From Halorubrum sp. Boch-26 (GTDB lineage Archaea; Halobacteriota; Halobacteria; Halobacteriales; Haloferacaceae), in NCBI RefSeq assembly GCF_029889805.1, contig NZ_JARANT010000013.1, positions 1 to 43,433 of the forward strand: DNA of 43,433 nucleotides, written 5' to 3'. A program made the position numbers and the translations under genes. The notes beneath the pieces were generated by a model that did no database searches, was not told the DNA's origin, and saw nothing but the letters and a program-made list of their open reading frames with translations. Positions within the stretch are counted from its first letter, which is position 1. Each line of letters begins with the position of its first letter. This document shows positions 31,982 to 39,577 of the stretch, piece after piece.

Positions 31982-32572
31982 ATGTCACAGCTTACGAAAA
32001 CGCTGCTCGTTGCCGGAGTGCTCCTTGTCGCTGGGGTCTCCGTTGGCACGAGTGCGTTCACCACGGCACAGGTCGACCGGCAAGCAAACGTTGACGTCGT
32101 CGCCGACGAGGCCGGACTGCTCGGCCTTACCGACGGCACTTCCGGCGAGTTAGTGTTCCAAGACGGTGAAGGCCAGCTCGGCATCGACTTCACCGCGGGC
32201 ACGGCAGGCGGCGCGAACACGAACGCGCTGTTCGAACTGGGCAACCCCGCCGACCCGACCGCCTCACAGGCGTTCATGATCACGAACAACGACGTCGAGT
32301 CCCACGTGATCGAGACCGAATACAGAGCCAACACCACTGACGCCACCGCCGAGGACAACCTCAAGTTCGAGGTCTACGACGGCAGTGGCACTCTCGTCGA
32401 CACGATCAGCGCCTCGGGCACGACCGCATCGTGGAGCGCTCCGGCCAACACCACCTACTACGTCGTCGTCACTGTCGATACGGGCCACAGCTCCGACCTT
32501 CTCGGTCCGAATGCGGACCTCTCGGGGACGCTCGGATTCAGCATCGACGACACCGTCGAAGGTGGCGCCTAA
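31982..32572 (+). CDS. Secreted TasA/DUF1102-like protein
   Basis: A 196-aa protein with a hydrophobic signal (KTLLVAGVLLVAGVSVGTSAF) followed by FTTAQVDRQANVDVVADEAGLLGL (pieces quoted), the hallmark of haloarchaeal DUF1102 proteins and similar to SipW-processed, TasA-like precursors. The mature part is beta-rich, Thr/Asp-rich and has no Cys. TasA relatives form extracellular fibres in Bacillus, and related subunits form bundling pili in some archaea. A SipW-like peptidase is encoded 65 bp downstream. Fibre formation is inferred from family and context. The ATG overlaps the TAA of a start-stop codon pair (ATGTAATG, 31977-31984). Confidence 0.8.
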   Translation: MSQLTKTLLVAGVLLVAGVSVGTSAFTTAQVDRQANVDVVADEAGLLGLTDGTSGELVFQDGEGQLGIDFTAGTAGGANTNALFELGNPADPTASQAFMITNNDVESHVIETEYRANTTDATAEDNLKFEVYDGSGTLVDTISASGTTASWSAPANTTYYVVVTVDTGHSSDLLGPNADLSGTLGFSIDDTVEGGA

Positions 32573-32637
32573 TTCCGTCGCAAGCAGCTACTGAGTAACC
32601 GCGCCGACCGCCTCCATTTCCGACGTTCCAGACACCA

Positions 32638-33705
32638 ATGATACACAAAGCTGGCATCGCTGTCGGGCTCTTGGTCCTCGTAGCACTTGCCCTGCCAGCC
32701 GGAGCACCTGTCCAGATTTCGTACGTCTCCTCGGACAGTATGTCGCCGACAATCGACACCGACGAGGGGTACGTCCTCGTCCCGGTCGAGACAGTTCAGC
32801 CCGGAGATGTCATCACGTTCTACTCCGAGGAGCGGTCAACGTACGTAACACACCGGGCGACACAGGTGACTCCTGACGGTATCGTCACCAAGGGCGACGG
32901 TAACCCCTCGACTGACCAAGCGTCGGGCTACTCCCTCGTCAGTCCGTCCGACGTGTCGGGAAAACTCCTAACGCTCGGAGGGAGTCTGGTCGTCATCCCG
33001 TATCTCGGAACGGTGATCGGGGCGATCACGAGCTACTGGTATCTGGTCGCGGGCGCACTCGCTGCCTACCTGCTGACCAGTTCGGGGTCCGACAGACGGA
33101 GGACGCGGAAAAACGTCCTCAGGAGTCGGGAGGTCGTTCTCCCGGTGCTGGTGTTGGTGATCGTTGTGAGTGTCGCGTTCGTCTCGATGGGGGCCGTCGG
33201 GCAGACGGAGGTCTACACAGTCACCGAACAGCCGACCCCGCTCCCGTCGACGCTGACGGTCGGCGAGAGCGAAACCGAATCGATCTCACTCCAGATGACA
33301 ACATCGCCGTTCGCACACGTCGTCACCGAGGCCCACGGAATGGAAATCGTCCGCACGACACTGGAGCCAGGCGTGGCTGACGGCAGCCAACCGCCGGGGG
33401 AGGCCGCCGGCTGGCTTCCATGGCAACCGTTCGAGTCGTCGAGCCGGACCGTCGAGACCCGGATTACGGCGCCGGAGACCGCGGGGTCCCACTCGACGAG
33501 CATCCGGATACATCCCTACCCTGCGACGCTGCCGGAGGGTATCATCACACTGCTCCACGAGATACACCCGCTGGTCGCGGCGATCGCGACCGTGGTGACC
33601 GGCGTCCTGCCACTGTACGTCATCTACTGGCTGCTCGTCGACTCGACAGTGCCGCTTCGGAGCAGTCGAAGTCGGCTTGAGCGCACGTTCGGAGGTCGTC
33701 GATGA
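32638..33705 (+). CDS. SipW-like signal peptidase I with extra C-terminal region
   Basis: A 355-aa membrane enzyme. An N-terminal helix precedes the catalytic Ser in YVSSDSMSPTID, the basic position is His (THRATQV), as in archaeal and ER-type S26B peptidases, and Asp is in TKGDGNPSTD. The domain covers about residues 1-150. Helices at about 118-135 and 160-180 follow, then an extracellular beta-rich region (about 190-300) and a last helix (about 305-330). It likely processes the flanking secreted proteins. Its stop overlaps the next ATG (ATGA at 33702). Confidence 0.88.
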   Translation: MIHKAGIAVGLLVLVALALPAGAPVQISYVSSDSMSPTIDTDEGYVLVPVETVQPGDVITFYSEERSTYVTHRATQVTPDGIVTKGDGNPSTDQASGYSLVSPSDVSGKLLTLGGSLVVIPYLGTVIGAITSYWYLVAGALAAYLLTSSGSDRRRTRKNVLRSREVVLPVLVLVIVVSVAFVSMGAVGQTEVYTVTEQPTPLPSTLTVGESETESISLQMTTSPFAHVVTEAHGMEIVRTTLEPGVADGSQPPGEAAGWLPWQPFESSSRTVETRITAPETAGSHSTSIRIHPYPATLPEGIITLLHEIHPLVAAIATVVTGVLPLYVIYWLLVDSTVPLRSSRSRLERTFGGRR

Positions 33706-34514
33706 CCCTCGGTCGACGGTCACGCTCGCGGTCTCGAAACGGAGGCGGCAGTTGGGCACTGCTCCTCGTCGTCGGGGTCGTAATCGGGCTTCTCGTCTCC
33801 GGGTTCGTGGCCGCACCCTCAGTGGCGTTCACGACTGGCTCGGTCGATCGTGGAGCCGCGGCCCCGGTTGTAGATGACACCGGTGGCTTCCTCGGTATCG
33901 ATGTCACAGACAGCGTACGGGCAGGCGGTGAGGACCGGCTCGTCACCGTGACGAACCAACTCAATCGAACACTGACTGTCGACGTGTCTGCGTCGGCCGC
34001 ATTGTCGAACAGTCGAGCAACGCTCGGCCCTGGCGACTCGATTACGACGGCGGCCAGCGTTAGCTGTGAGTCTCCGCAGAGCGAACTGACCGTGACGATT
34101 TCCGCGAACGCAAACGGACAGTTCAGCGGGCGTGCCACTCGATCGACGACGGTCGATACGAGCGGCTGTGCGGACTCGACGCTCGTCTTCGGGAACACCG
34201 AGATCGTCGATCAGACGACGAGCGCTAAGGGGGGAAAAGCGGAGTACGCCGTCAGCTACACCGTCGCGAACGACACGGGCTCGTTCGATCGGGTCGGAGT
34301 CGAGATCAGGAATCTCGACCGGAGTGACGGCGTAATAACCAGAGAGTCGAGTGCACGGAGCGACACGATCAGCTTCAAAAGTGGCGGTCAGCGAACCGGT
34401 GAGCGCTTCGAGATCACGGTTCGGCTGTTCGACAGCACTGGCGAGGTCCAGAGCGAACGCATCGTGGTCACGGATAGGGCCGACGGCAGTGGAACGGTGA
34501 ACGAATCGACGTGA
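33702..34514 (+). CDS. Second secreted protein of the SipW-linked cassette
   Basis: 270 aa. A basic N-terminus (GRRSRSRSRNGGG) and a hydrophobic segment (ALLLVVGVVIGLLVSGFV) are followed by SVAFTTGSVDRGAAAPVVDD and GGFLGID, the same pattern after cleavage as the TasA-like protein upstream, so it is probably a SipW substrate. The remainder is beta-rich with two possible immunoglobulin-like halves (about 70-150 and 155-255). Two Cys (SCES and SGCAD) may form a disulfide. No enzyme motif is visible. It is translationally coupled to the peptidase gene. Confidence 0.75.
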   Translation: MTLGRRSRSRSRNGGGSWALLLVVGVVIGLLVSGFVAAPSVAFTTGSVDRGAAAPVVDDTGGFLGIDVTDSVRAGGEDRLVTVTNQLNRTLTVDVSASAALSNSRATLGPGDSITTAASVSCESPQSELTVTISANANGQFSGRATRSTTVDTSGCADSTLVFGNTEIVDQTTSAKGGKAEYAVSYTVANDTGSFDRVGVEIRNLDRSDGVITRESSARSDTISFKSGGQRTGERFEITVRLFDSTGEVQSERIVVTDRADGSGTVNEST

Positions 34515-34560
34515 GCTGGGAGAGCGTCGTGATCGTCCGCTGCGGTGAGGCCTCCGACTG

Positions 34561-34616
34561 ACTTACCCGGCGGTAAGTGGCCCGCTCACAGTCGGGTTAG
34601 CATACACTTTTTGACA
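34561..34616 (+). promoter_or_regulatory. Promoter of the DUF5305 gene with perfect ACTTACC/GGTAAGT palindrome
   Basis: ACTTACC (34561-34567), CGGC, GGTAAGT (34572-34578), 17 bp, GTTAGC (34596-34601), then the TATA-like ATACACTTTTTG. The palindrome arms are perfect. The spacing to GTTAGC is the same as at 31903 and 29385. A mini-ORF ATG lies 41 nt after GTTAGC (34637). Confidence 0.7.
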
Positions 34617-34636
34617 CGTATGCCGGTTGTAGTAGT

Positions 34637-34675
34637 ATGAACGAACGGTTCACCGTTGTGAGGTCGATCGGATGA
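34637..34675 (+). CDS. 12-codon leader ORF of the DUF5305 gene
   Basis: ATG 34637-34639 opens MNERFTVVRSIG and ends in TGA at 34673-34675, overlapping the DUF5305 ATG (ATGA). Its position after the shared promoter element matches the leader ORFs at 29319 and 31977. The peptide itself is not recognised. Confidence 0.5.
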   Translation: MNERFTVVRSIG

Positions 34676-35829
34676 CGAGCGACCTTCAGCTTCGAGCAAA
34701 ATACCTCTGTATCAAGTACTGGCACCGTCTCGTACCGGTACTGCTTCTCGTCGGCGTTATCGCAGTCGGCAGCGTTGCGGCCGGCGTCGCCTCGGAGCCG
34801 CAACCACAACCGGTCGCCGTCGAGACCGATTCGATGACCGTCGAGACGACGCTGTCGACGGAGGCGACGGTAACCGGAAACACGTCGTTGTACAATCGGA
34901 GCGAGACGCTGACCGATATGCCGGTGTACCTCCGGACGGCAACCCCGGAAGTGGAGTTGATCGCCGTCACGTCGACGCCGGCCGACCGAACCGTCTCGGT
35001 CACACAGCAGGTCGTCCTCGAGCTGTCGGCAACGCGGAATGGAGAGGTCTTTTGGCGGGACTCACAGACCCTCGCTATCGATACTCAGGAGGTGACAAAC
35101 GGCACCGCGCGAACCCGTACCACGCTCGATGTCCAACAGCTCGCCCGCGAACAGCTGTCGAACGTGACCACTGAAGCCGGCGACATCGGTACGATCGAAG
35201 CGCAGGTCACGGCCAACGCGCTGTACCACACCGACAGATACAACGGGCAAACGACGGCTGTGGCTCCGCTGACGGTTACCGACCGCGTGTACGAACTGCA
35301 GACCCCGCAGCGGGACCAACAGACGAACGTGACAACGATACAGCGGACCGTCGCCGGAGGCGAAACGGCGAGTGGTCTCTTCGGCTCTGGTGGCCGCGTC
35401 TCTCCGCGCGATCTGGGAACCAGTCTCGGCGGTCTCGGGGCGATAAGCCTCGCAGTGGGCGTTTGGCACACCAGACGGCAGATCGGTGATTTCGACGAGT
35501 TCCGTCGGCAGTACGAACGCGTGCGGTACGTCGAGTGGATCTCTCGGGGAACCATCCCGACGACAGGAAAATACGCTCGTGTCCCGGTCGAAGCGCTGGT
35601 CGATCTGGTCGACATCGCCATCGACTCCGAGAAGCGGGTGATTCACGACACCACGAAAGACATCTACGCCGTCGTCGACGGGAACCTCATGTACGAGTAC
35701 CGTGACGGCGAGGACGGGAATACCGACGAGTTCGGATTCGCCTCGTTTACCGATTCCACACCGTCACAGTCGTTGGATCTGGATCTGGACGCGCTGGATC
35801 ACGACAGGGACCAGTCGACCGAACGTTGA
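34672..35829 (+). CDS. DUF5305 family membrane protein
   Basis: A 385-aa protein with an N-terminal helix (RLVPVLLLVGVIAVGSVAAGVA), an extracellular beta-rich domain (about 45-235) rich in Thr and Val with several N-x-T/S sites, a second helix (about 245-262), and a cytoplasmic C-terminal domain of about 120 residues ending in an Asp-rich tail. It matches the DUF5305 pattern (YRSTATVTN-like NTSLYNRSETL and PVEALVDLVDIAIDSEKRVIHD). The family usually lies beside SipW-like peptidases and DUF1102 proteins, so a scaffold or anchoring role, analogous to TapA, is possible but unproven. Confidence 0.8.
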   Translation: MTSDLQLRAKYLCIKYWHRLVPVLLLVGVIAVGSVAAGVASEPQPQPVAVETDSMTVETTLSTEATVTGNTSLYNRSETLTDMPVYLRTATPEVELIAVTSTPADRTVSVTQQVVLELSATRNGEVFWRDSQTLAIDTQEVTNGTARTRTTLDVQQLAREQLSNVTTEAGDIGTIEAQVTANALYHTDRYNGQTTAVAPLTVTDRVYELQTPQRDQQTNVTTIQRTVAGGETASGLFGSGGRVSPRDLGTSLGGLGAISLAVGVWHTRRQIGDFDEFRRQYERVRYVEWISRGTIPTTGKYARVPVEALVDLVDIAIDSEKRVIHDTTKDIYAVVDGNLMYEYRDGEDGNTDEFGFASFTDSTPSQSLDLDLDALDHDRDQSTER

Positions 35830-35933
35830 GACGCCGATAGGAGTTGAAAGCGCGTTGAAACCGTGTTGTCTGAAGGCGGTCGAAGAGTCGTTTTGGGGCC
35901 ACGAAACGCGTCGATATCGTGTCGGTGAGAGGA

Positions 35934-35963
35934 AGACTCCGAGTTCAAATCACGGGCGAGGCC
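35934..35963 (+). repeat. Candidate right attachment site (copy of tRNA-Thr 3' end)
   Basis: 24 of 30 bases match the 3' end of tRNA-Thr at 21646-21675 in direct orientation, including 13 identical bases covering the T stem and loop. No complete tRNA surrounds it. GC content rises again directly after it, where core genes resume. Confidence 0.45.
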
Positions 35964-36052
35964 CGTTTCGGTTCTCTCGCGGACGGCCCTCCCTCTCAAA
36001 GCCGTCGCCGTCGGCCGCAAGCCCGATATCCCTCGCCCTCGATCCACCGACA

Positions 36053-36688
36053 ATGACCTTCGACGAGCTGTTCGACCGCGGCGCAGCGTACGACGCGAGC
36101 GCCGAGGCGGTTCGCGCGGCGCTCGCGGAGCGCCGATCGGGCACCGGTGGCGACGACGCAGAGGGCGACATCTCCCCGCTCGACCGCGAGCCGAGCCCCG
36201 CCCGCGTCGTCGCCGACGCCGACGTACTCGCGGCGGATCTCCTCGTCGGCGGCGCGGCCCGCGAGGCGCTCGACGCGCTGCGCGCGCACTCGTGGACGAC
36301 GCTCGTCGCCAGCGACGCCCTCCTCGACGACGCCGAGGCGGTGATCGCCGCGCTCGCGGACTCCGGCCTCGCGGCCGACTGGCGCGACGCGGTCGAGGCG
36401 TGGCGCGAGCCGGTCGCGCATCCCCCGGGCGACCACCCGGCGCTGGCGTCGGCGTACCGCGGCGCCGCGATGCAGGTCGTGAGCCTCGATACGTCGCTCA
36501 CCGGGCCGGGAGCCGCGGCCGGGCTCCGGGACCGGATGGCGGTGAGCGTCCGCGAGCCACGGGCGTTCGCGACCGTGTTCTCGGCCGAGAGCCTCTACCC
36601 CGAGGTCGGTAGCGGCGACTACCCCGGCCCCGACCGCGACCCGCGCTCGATGGTCTCGGTCGAGCCGACCGAGGACCAGCATTCATAA
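36053..36688 (+). CDS. Conserved haloarchaeal protein, PIN-domain-like (DUF7384-like)
   Basis: 211 aa. The region ARVVADADVLAADLLVGGAAREALDALRAH and LVASDALLDDAEAVIAAL (in pieces) resembles a PIN nuclease fold with an N-terminal Asp (DADVL) and a conserved acidic helix. The C-terminus has VVSLDTSLTGPGAAAGL and SVREPRAFATVF. If it is a PIN protein it would act on RNA, but the full acidic quartet is not obvious. The ATG at 36053 is preceded by the attR-like repeat and a GATATCCC stretch. It precedes mutY by 25 bp. Confidence 0.68.
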   Translation: MTFDELFDRGAAYDASAEAVRAALAERRSGTGGDDAEGDISPLDREPSPARVVADADVLAADLLVGGAAREALDALRAHSWTTLVASDALLDDAEAVIAALADSGLAADWRDAVEAWREPVAHPPGDHPALASAYRGAAMQVVSLDTSLTGPGAAAGLRDRMAVSVREPRAFATVFSAESLYPEVGSGDYPGPDRDPRSMVSVEPTEDQHS

Positions 36689-36713
36689 ACGAGCGCCGAC
36701 CTGAGCACCGGTA

Positions 36714-37724
36714 ATGACCGATCCGGACGCGGCCGCGGGAGGGTCCGTCGTCGACTGCGACGGCGGTACGCCCCTGCGCGCCGACGGCGGCACGGAGGGC
36801 CTCACCGACGGCGACGCCCCGGAGCTCCCGGCCGGCCTCGACGCGGTCCGCGAGGGACTCGTCGACTGGTACGAGGCCGACCACCGCGACTTCCCGTGGC
36901 GGCGCACCGAGGACCCGTACGCGATCCTCGTCAGCGAGGTGATGAGCCAGCAGACGCAGCTCGATCGGGTGGTCCCCGCGTGGGAGGACTTCCTCGACGA
37001 GTGGCCGACGACCGCCGACCTCGCCGCCGCCGACCGCGGCGACGTGGTCGCGTTCTGGTCCGACCACTCGCTCGGCTACAACAACCGCGCGAAGTACCTC
37101 CACGAGGCCGCCGAACAGGTCGAGGACGACTACGACGGCGAGTTCCCGGAGTCGCCCGCGGAACTGCAGGAGCTGATGGGCGTCGGCCCGTACACCGCCA
37201 ACGCGGTGGCGTCGTTCGCCTTTAACAACGGCGACGCGGTCGTCGACACCAACGTGAAGCGCGTGCTCCACCGCGCGTTTGCAGAAATCCGTAATGCGGA
37301 CGATCCGGACTACGAAACCGTTGCGAACGCCCTCATGCCGGCCGGAGAGTCCCGAATCTGGAACAACGCGATTATGGAACTCGGCGGCGTTGCTTGCGGG
37401 AAGAAACCACGGTGTGACGAGGTAAGTTGCCCGTGGCGCGAGTGGTGTCACGCGTACCAGACCGGCGACTTCACCGCGCCCGACGTTCCCACTCAGCCGA
37501 GCTTCGAGGGAAGCCGTCGCCAGTTCCGTGGACGGATCGTTCGGCTTCTCGGTGAACACGACGAGATGGATCTGGACACGCTTGGTCATCGGATCCGAGT
37601 GGACTACACACCTGACGGTGAGCACGGGCGAAAGTGGCTGCGAGGTCTCCTTTCGGACCTCGCCGACGACGGTCTCATCCAAGTCGAGGAAAGGGGCGAT
37701 CAGATAACTGCTCGCCTCCAGTAG
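36714..37724 (+). CDS. mutY: A/G-specific adenine glycosylase MutY with replaced 3' third
   Basis: A 336-aa DNA repair enzyme that removes adenine opposite 8-oxoguanine. It has the HhH-GPD core with LVSEVMSQQTQLDRV, the hairpin GVGPYTANAVASFAF and catalytic Asp in DAVVDTNVKRV. Four Cys (CGKKPRC, then SCPWREWC) are placed to bind an iron-sulfur cluster, with spacing C-x5-C-x4-C-x5-C. The 5' part to about 37277 is very GC-rich; from codon FAEIRN (37278) base and codon use change abruptly to lower GC, and the native GC-rich 3' end is found displaced at 39599-40069. The hybrid reading frame is intact and probably functional. Confidence 0.9.
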   Translation: MTDPDAAAGGSVVDCDGGTPLRADGGTEGLTDGDAPELPAGLDAVREGLVDWYEADHRDFPWRRTEDPYAILVSEVMSQQTQLDRVVPAWEDFLDEWPTTADLAAADRGDVVAFWSDHSLGYNNRAKYLHEAAEQVEDDYDGEFPESPAELQELMGVGPYTANAVASFAFNNGDAVVDTNVKRVLHRAFAEIRNADDPDYETVANALMPAGESRIWNNAIMELGGVACGKKPRCDEVSCPWREWCHAYQTGDFTAPDVPTQPSFEGSRRQFRGRIVRLLGEHDEMDLDTLGHRIRVDYTPDGEHGRKWLRGLLSDLADDGLIQVEERGDQITARLQ

Positions 37725-37894
37725 TCTGATTTAGGCCCGCTGAACGACTCACATACGAGAAGGCCGATTTTATTTCACACTCTATTTTGTGTCTATGTAT
37801 TTTGAGCGTCTATCAAGGCGACTTTCGGTAAACCCAATCTCAACGAGTACCTTTATTTCCGTTCAGATTTAGATTCTATGTACGCTAAGCGGCT
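37725..37894. promoter_or_regulatory. AT-rich promoter region of the abiE operon
   Basis: 170 bp of AT-rich DNA. CTTTATTT near 37848-37855 is a TATA-like element, and CACACTCTATTTTGTG (inverted CACA/TGTG arms) lies further upstream near 37775-37790, a possible site for the AbiEi wHTH, since AbiEi proteins often repress their own operon. An ATG at 37878 opens an out-of-frame ORF; the AbiEi start is 37895. Confidence 0.45.
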
Positions 37895-38728
37895 ATGGAG
37901 CCCACAAACAAGAAAGACACTAAAAGAAAGAGCCTGTCAACACGTGAATCGCAGGCGCTCTCACGGCTCGCAAGCGAGGGCCAACAGATCATCACCATCG
38001 GTGACATCGCGGATGTCATGGACATCCCTCGGAAGTCAGCCAAGGATATGGCGTATACGCTCAAGGAGAAGGGCTGGCTTGAGCGGATCGCGTACGGGAA
38101 GTATCTCATCCTGCCGCTCGCTGCGGGTGAGAACGCCGTGTATACCGAACACGAGTTCGTGATCGCGTCCGCACTCGTCAAGCCGATGTACATCGGGTAC
38201 TGGAGTGCGATGAACCATCACGGGCTTACAGAGCAGCTGTCCCGTACTGTGTACATCGTGACGACAGAACGCGCCCAAGAGCGTGAAATCCACGGGGTTA
38301 CCTATCAACCGGTGACAGTCACTGAACAGAAGTTCTTCGGCTATCAACCGACTGCGGTTGGGTCTACCCAAGTGAATATTTCGAGTATCGAGAAAACGCT
38401 GGTCGATTGCGCTGACCATCCGGAGTTCTGTGGAGGCATCGACGAGCTTGCAAAGGCAATGCAGAACGCGGCAGAAACGCGATGCTCCTGGAAGCGGGTC
38501 GTTGAGTATCTGCGGCGAGTTGGGAACGGTGCCGCGACGAAACGAATCGTTTACCTCGCCGACCAGTTGGACATCGGTATGCCGGAGTACGACGAGCTCG
38601 TTGCGGACTTCACGACCGGGTACCCGTTGCTTGATCCGACGAGAGAAGCGAAGGGAACCCGCAACAGCACGTACCAGCTCCGCCTGAATGTCGGCCCCGA
38701 GTCGTTCCAGCCGGAGGACTTCTCATAA
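37895..38728 (+). CDS. abiEi: AbiEi-type antitoxin of an abortive-infection system
   Basis: A 277-aa protein. An N-terminal wHTH (about 20-75: GDIADVMDIPRKSAKDMAYTL) is followed by the AbiEi C-terminal domain with PMYIGYWSAMNHHGLTEQL, VYIVTTERAQ and SIEKTLVDCADHPEF (each in pieces), the conserved block of the family. It represses the operon and neutralises the nucleotidyltransferase AbiEii in characterised type IV pairs. The TAA overlaps the abiEii ATG by one base (TAATG). Lower-GC codon use than flanking chromosomal genes indicates transfer. Confidence 0.92.
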   Translation: MEPTNKKDTKRKSLSTRESQALSRLASEGQQIITIGDIADVMDIPRKSAKDMAYTLKEKGWLERIAYGKYLILPLAAGENAVYTEHEFVIASALVKPMYIGYWSAMNHHGLTEQLSRTVYIVTTERAQEREIHGVTYQPVTVTEQKFFGYQPTAVGSTQVNISSIEKTLVDCADHPEFCGGIDELAKAMQNAAETRCSWKRVVEYLRRVGNGAATKRIVYLADQLDIGMPEYDELVADFTTGYPLLDPTREAKGTRNSTYQLRLNVGPESFQPEDFS

Positions 38729-39528
38729 TGATTTCCGAAGCGCACCTCCGACGGCTGGCCAGAGAGCTGGATGTTCGACTCGGCTACGCGGAGAAGAACT
38801 ACGTCAATTCGTGGATCCTCTGGGCGATATACACGAGCCAGTACGGCGATAACCTGCTGTTCAAGGGCGGCACTGCGCTCAGTAAGTTGTACTTCCCGGA
38901 GACGTGGCGCTATTCGGAGGATCTTGATTTCGGTGTCGAGGGAGAGTACCAGGGGAGCGAAGCGGAGTTGCGAGACGTATTGGAAGACGCTACCAGAGCC
39001 TCCGGCATCGACTTCGAGGTGACCAAACACCGCGAGCTACAGAAAGAAGCGTATCCGACACACTACGTCGATATCGATATCCAGTACAACGCTGTTCTCG
39101 GTCACAAGAACACAACGAGTCTGGACGTGATGATCGACGAACACGTGGCGTTCGATTCGGTAAGCCATCACCACAGCTACGAAGATGTCCCCGAATTCGA
39201 GTTGGCCGCGTACAGCCTGGAGGAGATTTTCGCAGAGAAGTTGCGAGCGCTCTATCAGCGATCGCAGGCCCGTGACTACTACGATCTCTATCGGATGATT
39301 ACCGAGACTGACGTTGATGACTCAGTTATTCTTCCAGCATTCACGCGAAAGTGTGAACACGACGGTCTGGACATCGACCTCGGAGATGGACTTCCCGGGG
39401 AGAAACGGGATGAAATCCGCGACGGGTGGCAGAATACCCTCCCCGACCTGGTTGCGGATCTTCCCGAGTTCAACCCAGTCTATGACACGCTCGAAGACTA
39501 CATCAGCTCGATAGTAGACGAATCGTAG
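38728..39528 (+). CDS. abiEii: AbiEii nucleotidyltransferase toxin
   Basis: A 266-aa DUF1814-type nucleotidyltransferase. All four family motifs are visible: FKGGTALSK (I), YSEDLDF with the metal-binding Asp pair (II), the Lys motif IFAEKLRAL (III), and SQARDYYDLY (IV). It should therefore be an active toxin. Family members inhibit growth by modifying tRNA or another target with nucleotides, and protect populations against viruses. It is the last gene of the cassette, followed by an imperfect hairpin at about 39545-39572 and the displaced mutY end. Confidence 0.93.
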   Translation: MISEAHLRRLARELDVRLGYAEKNYVNSWILWAIYTSQYGDNLLFKGGTALSKLYFPETWRYSEDLDFGVEGEYQGSEAELRDVLEDATRASGIDFEVTKHRELQKEAYPTHYVDIDIQYNAVLGHKNTTSLDVMIDEHVAFDSVSHHHSYEDVPEFELAAYSLEEIFAEKLRALYQRSQARDYYDLYRMITETDVDDSVILPAFTRKCEHDGLDIDLGDGLPGEKRDEIRDGWQNTLPDLVADLPEFNPVYDTLEDYISSIVDES

Positions 39529-39544
39529 CCTAGATAATACCTCT

Positions 39545-39572
39545 CTGGAGACGGATGGCTGCGTCTTCTCCG
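39545..39572 (+). terminator. Imperfect hairpin after abiEii
   Basis: CTGGAGACG and CGTCTTCTCCGG can pair with a 3-nt bulge around the loop GATGGCTG. It follows the abiEii stop by about 20 bp. It may end the abiE transcript. It is not followed by a strong T run. Confidence 0.35.
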
Positions 39573-39577
39573 GATCT

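Noticed and set aside
35830-35933. Gene between the DUF5305 gene and the attR-like repeat
   Set aside because: A frame can be drawn (ALKPCCLKAVEESF) but it is a continuation of a shadow of the DUF5305 gene, with no start or domain support.
36498-37682. 394-codon minus-strand frame
   Set aside because: Antisense to mutY, which has clear motifs.
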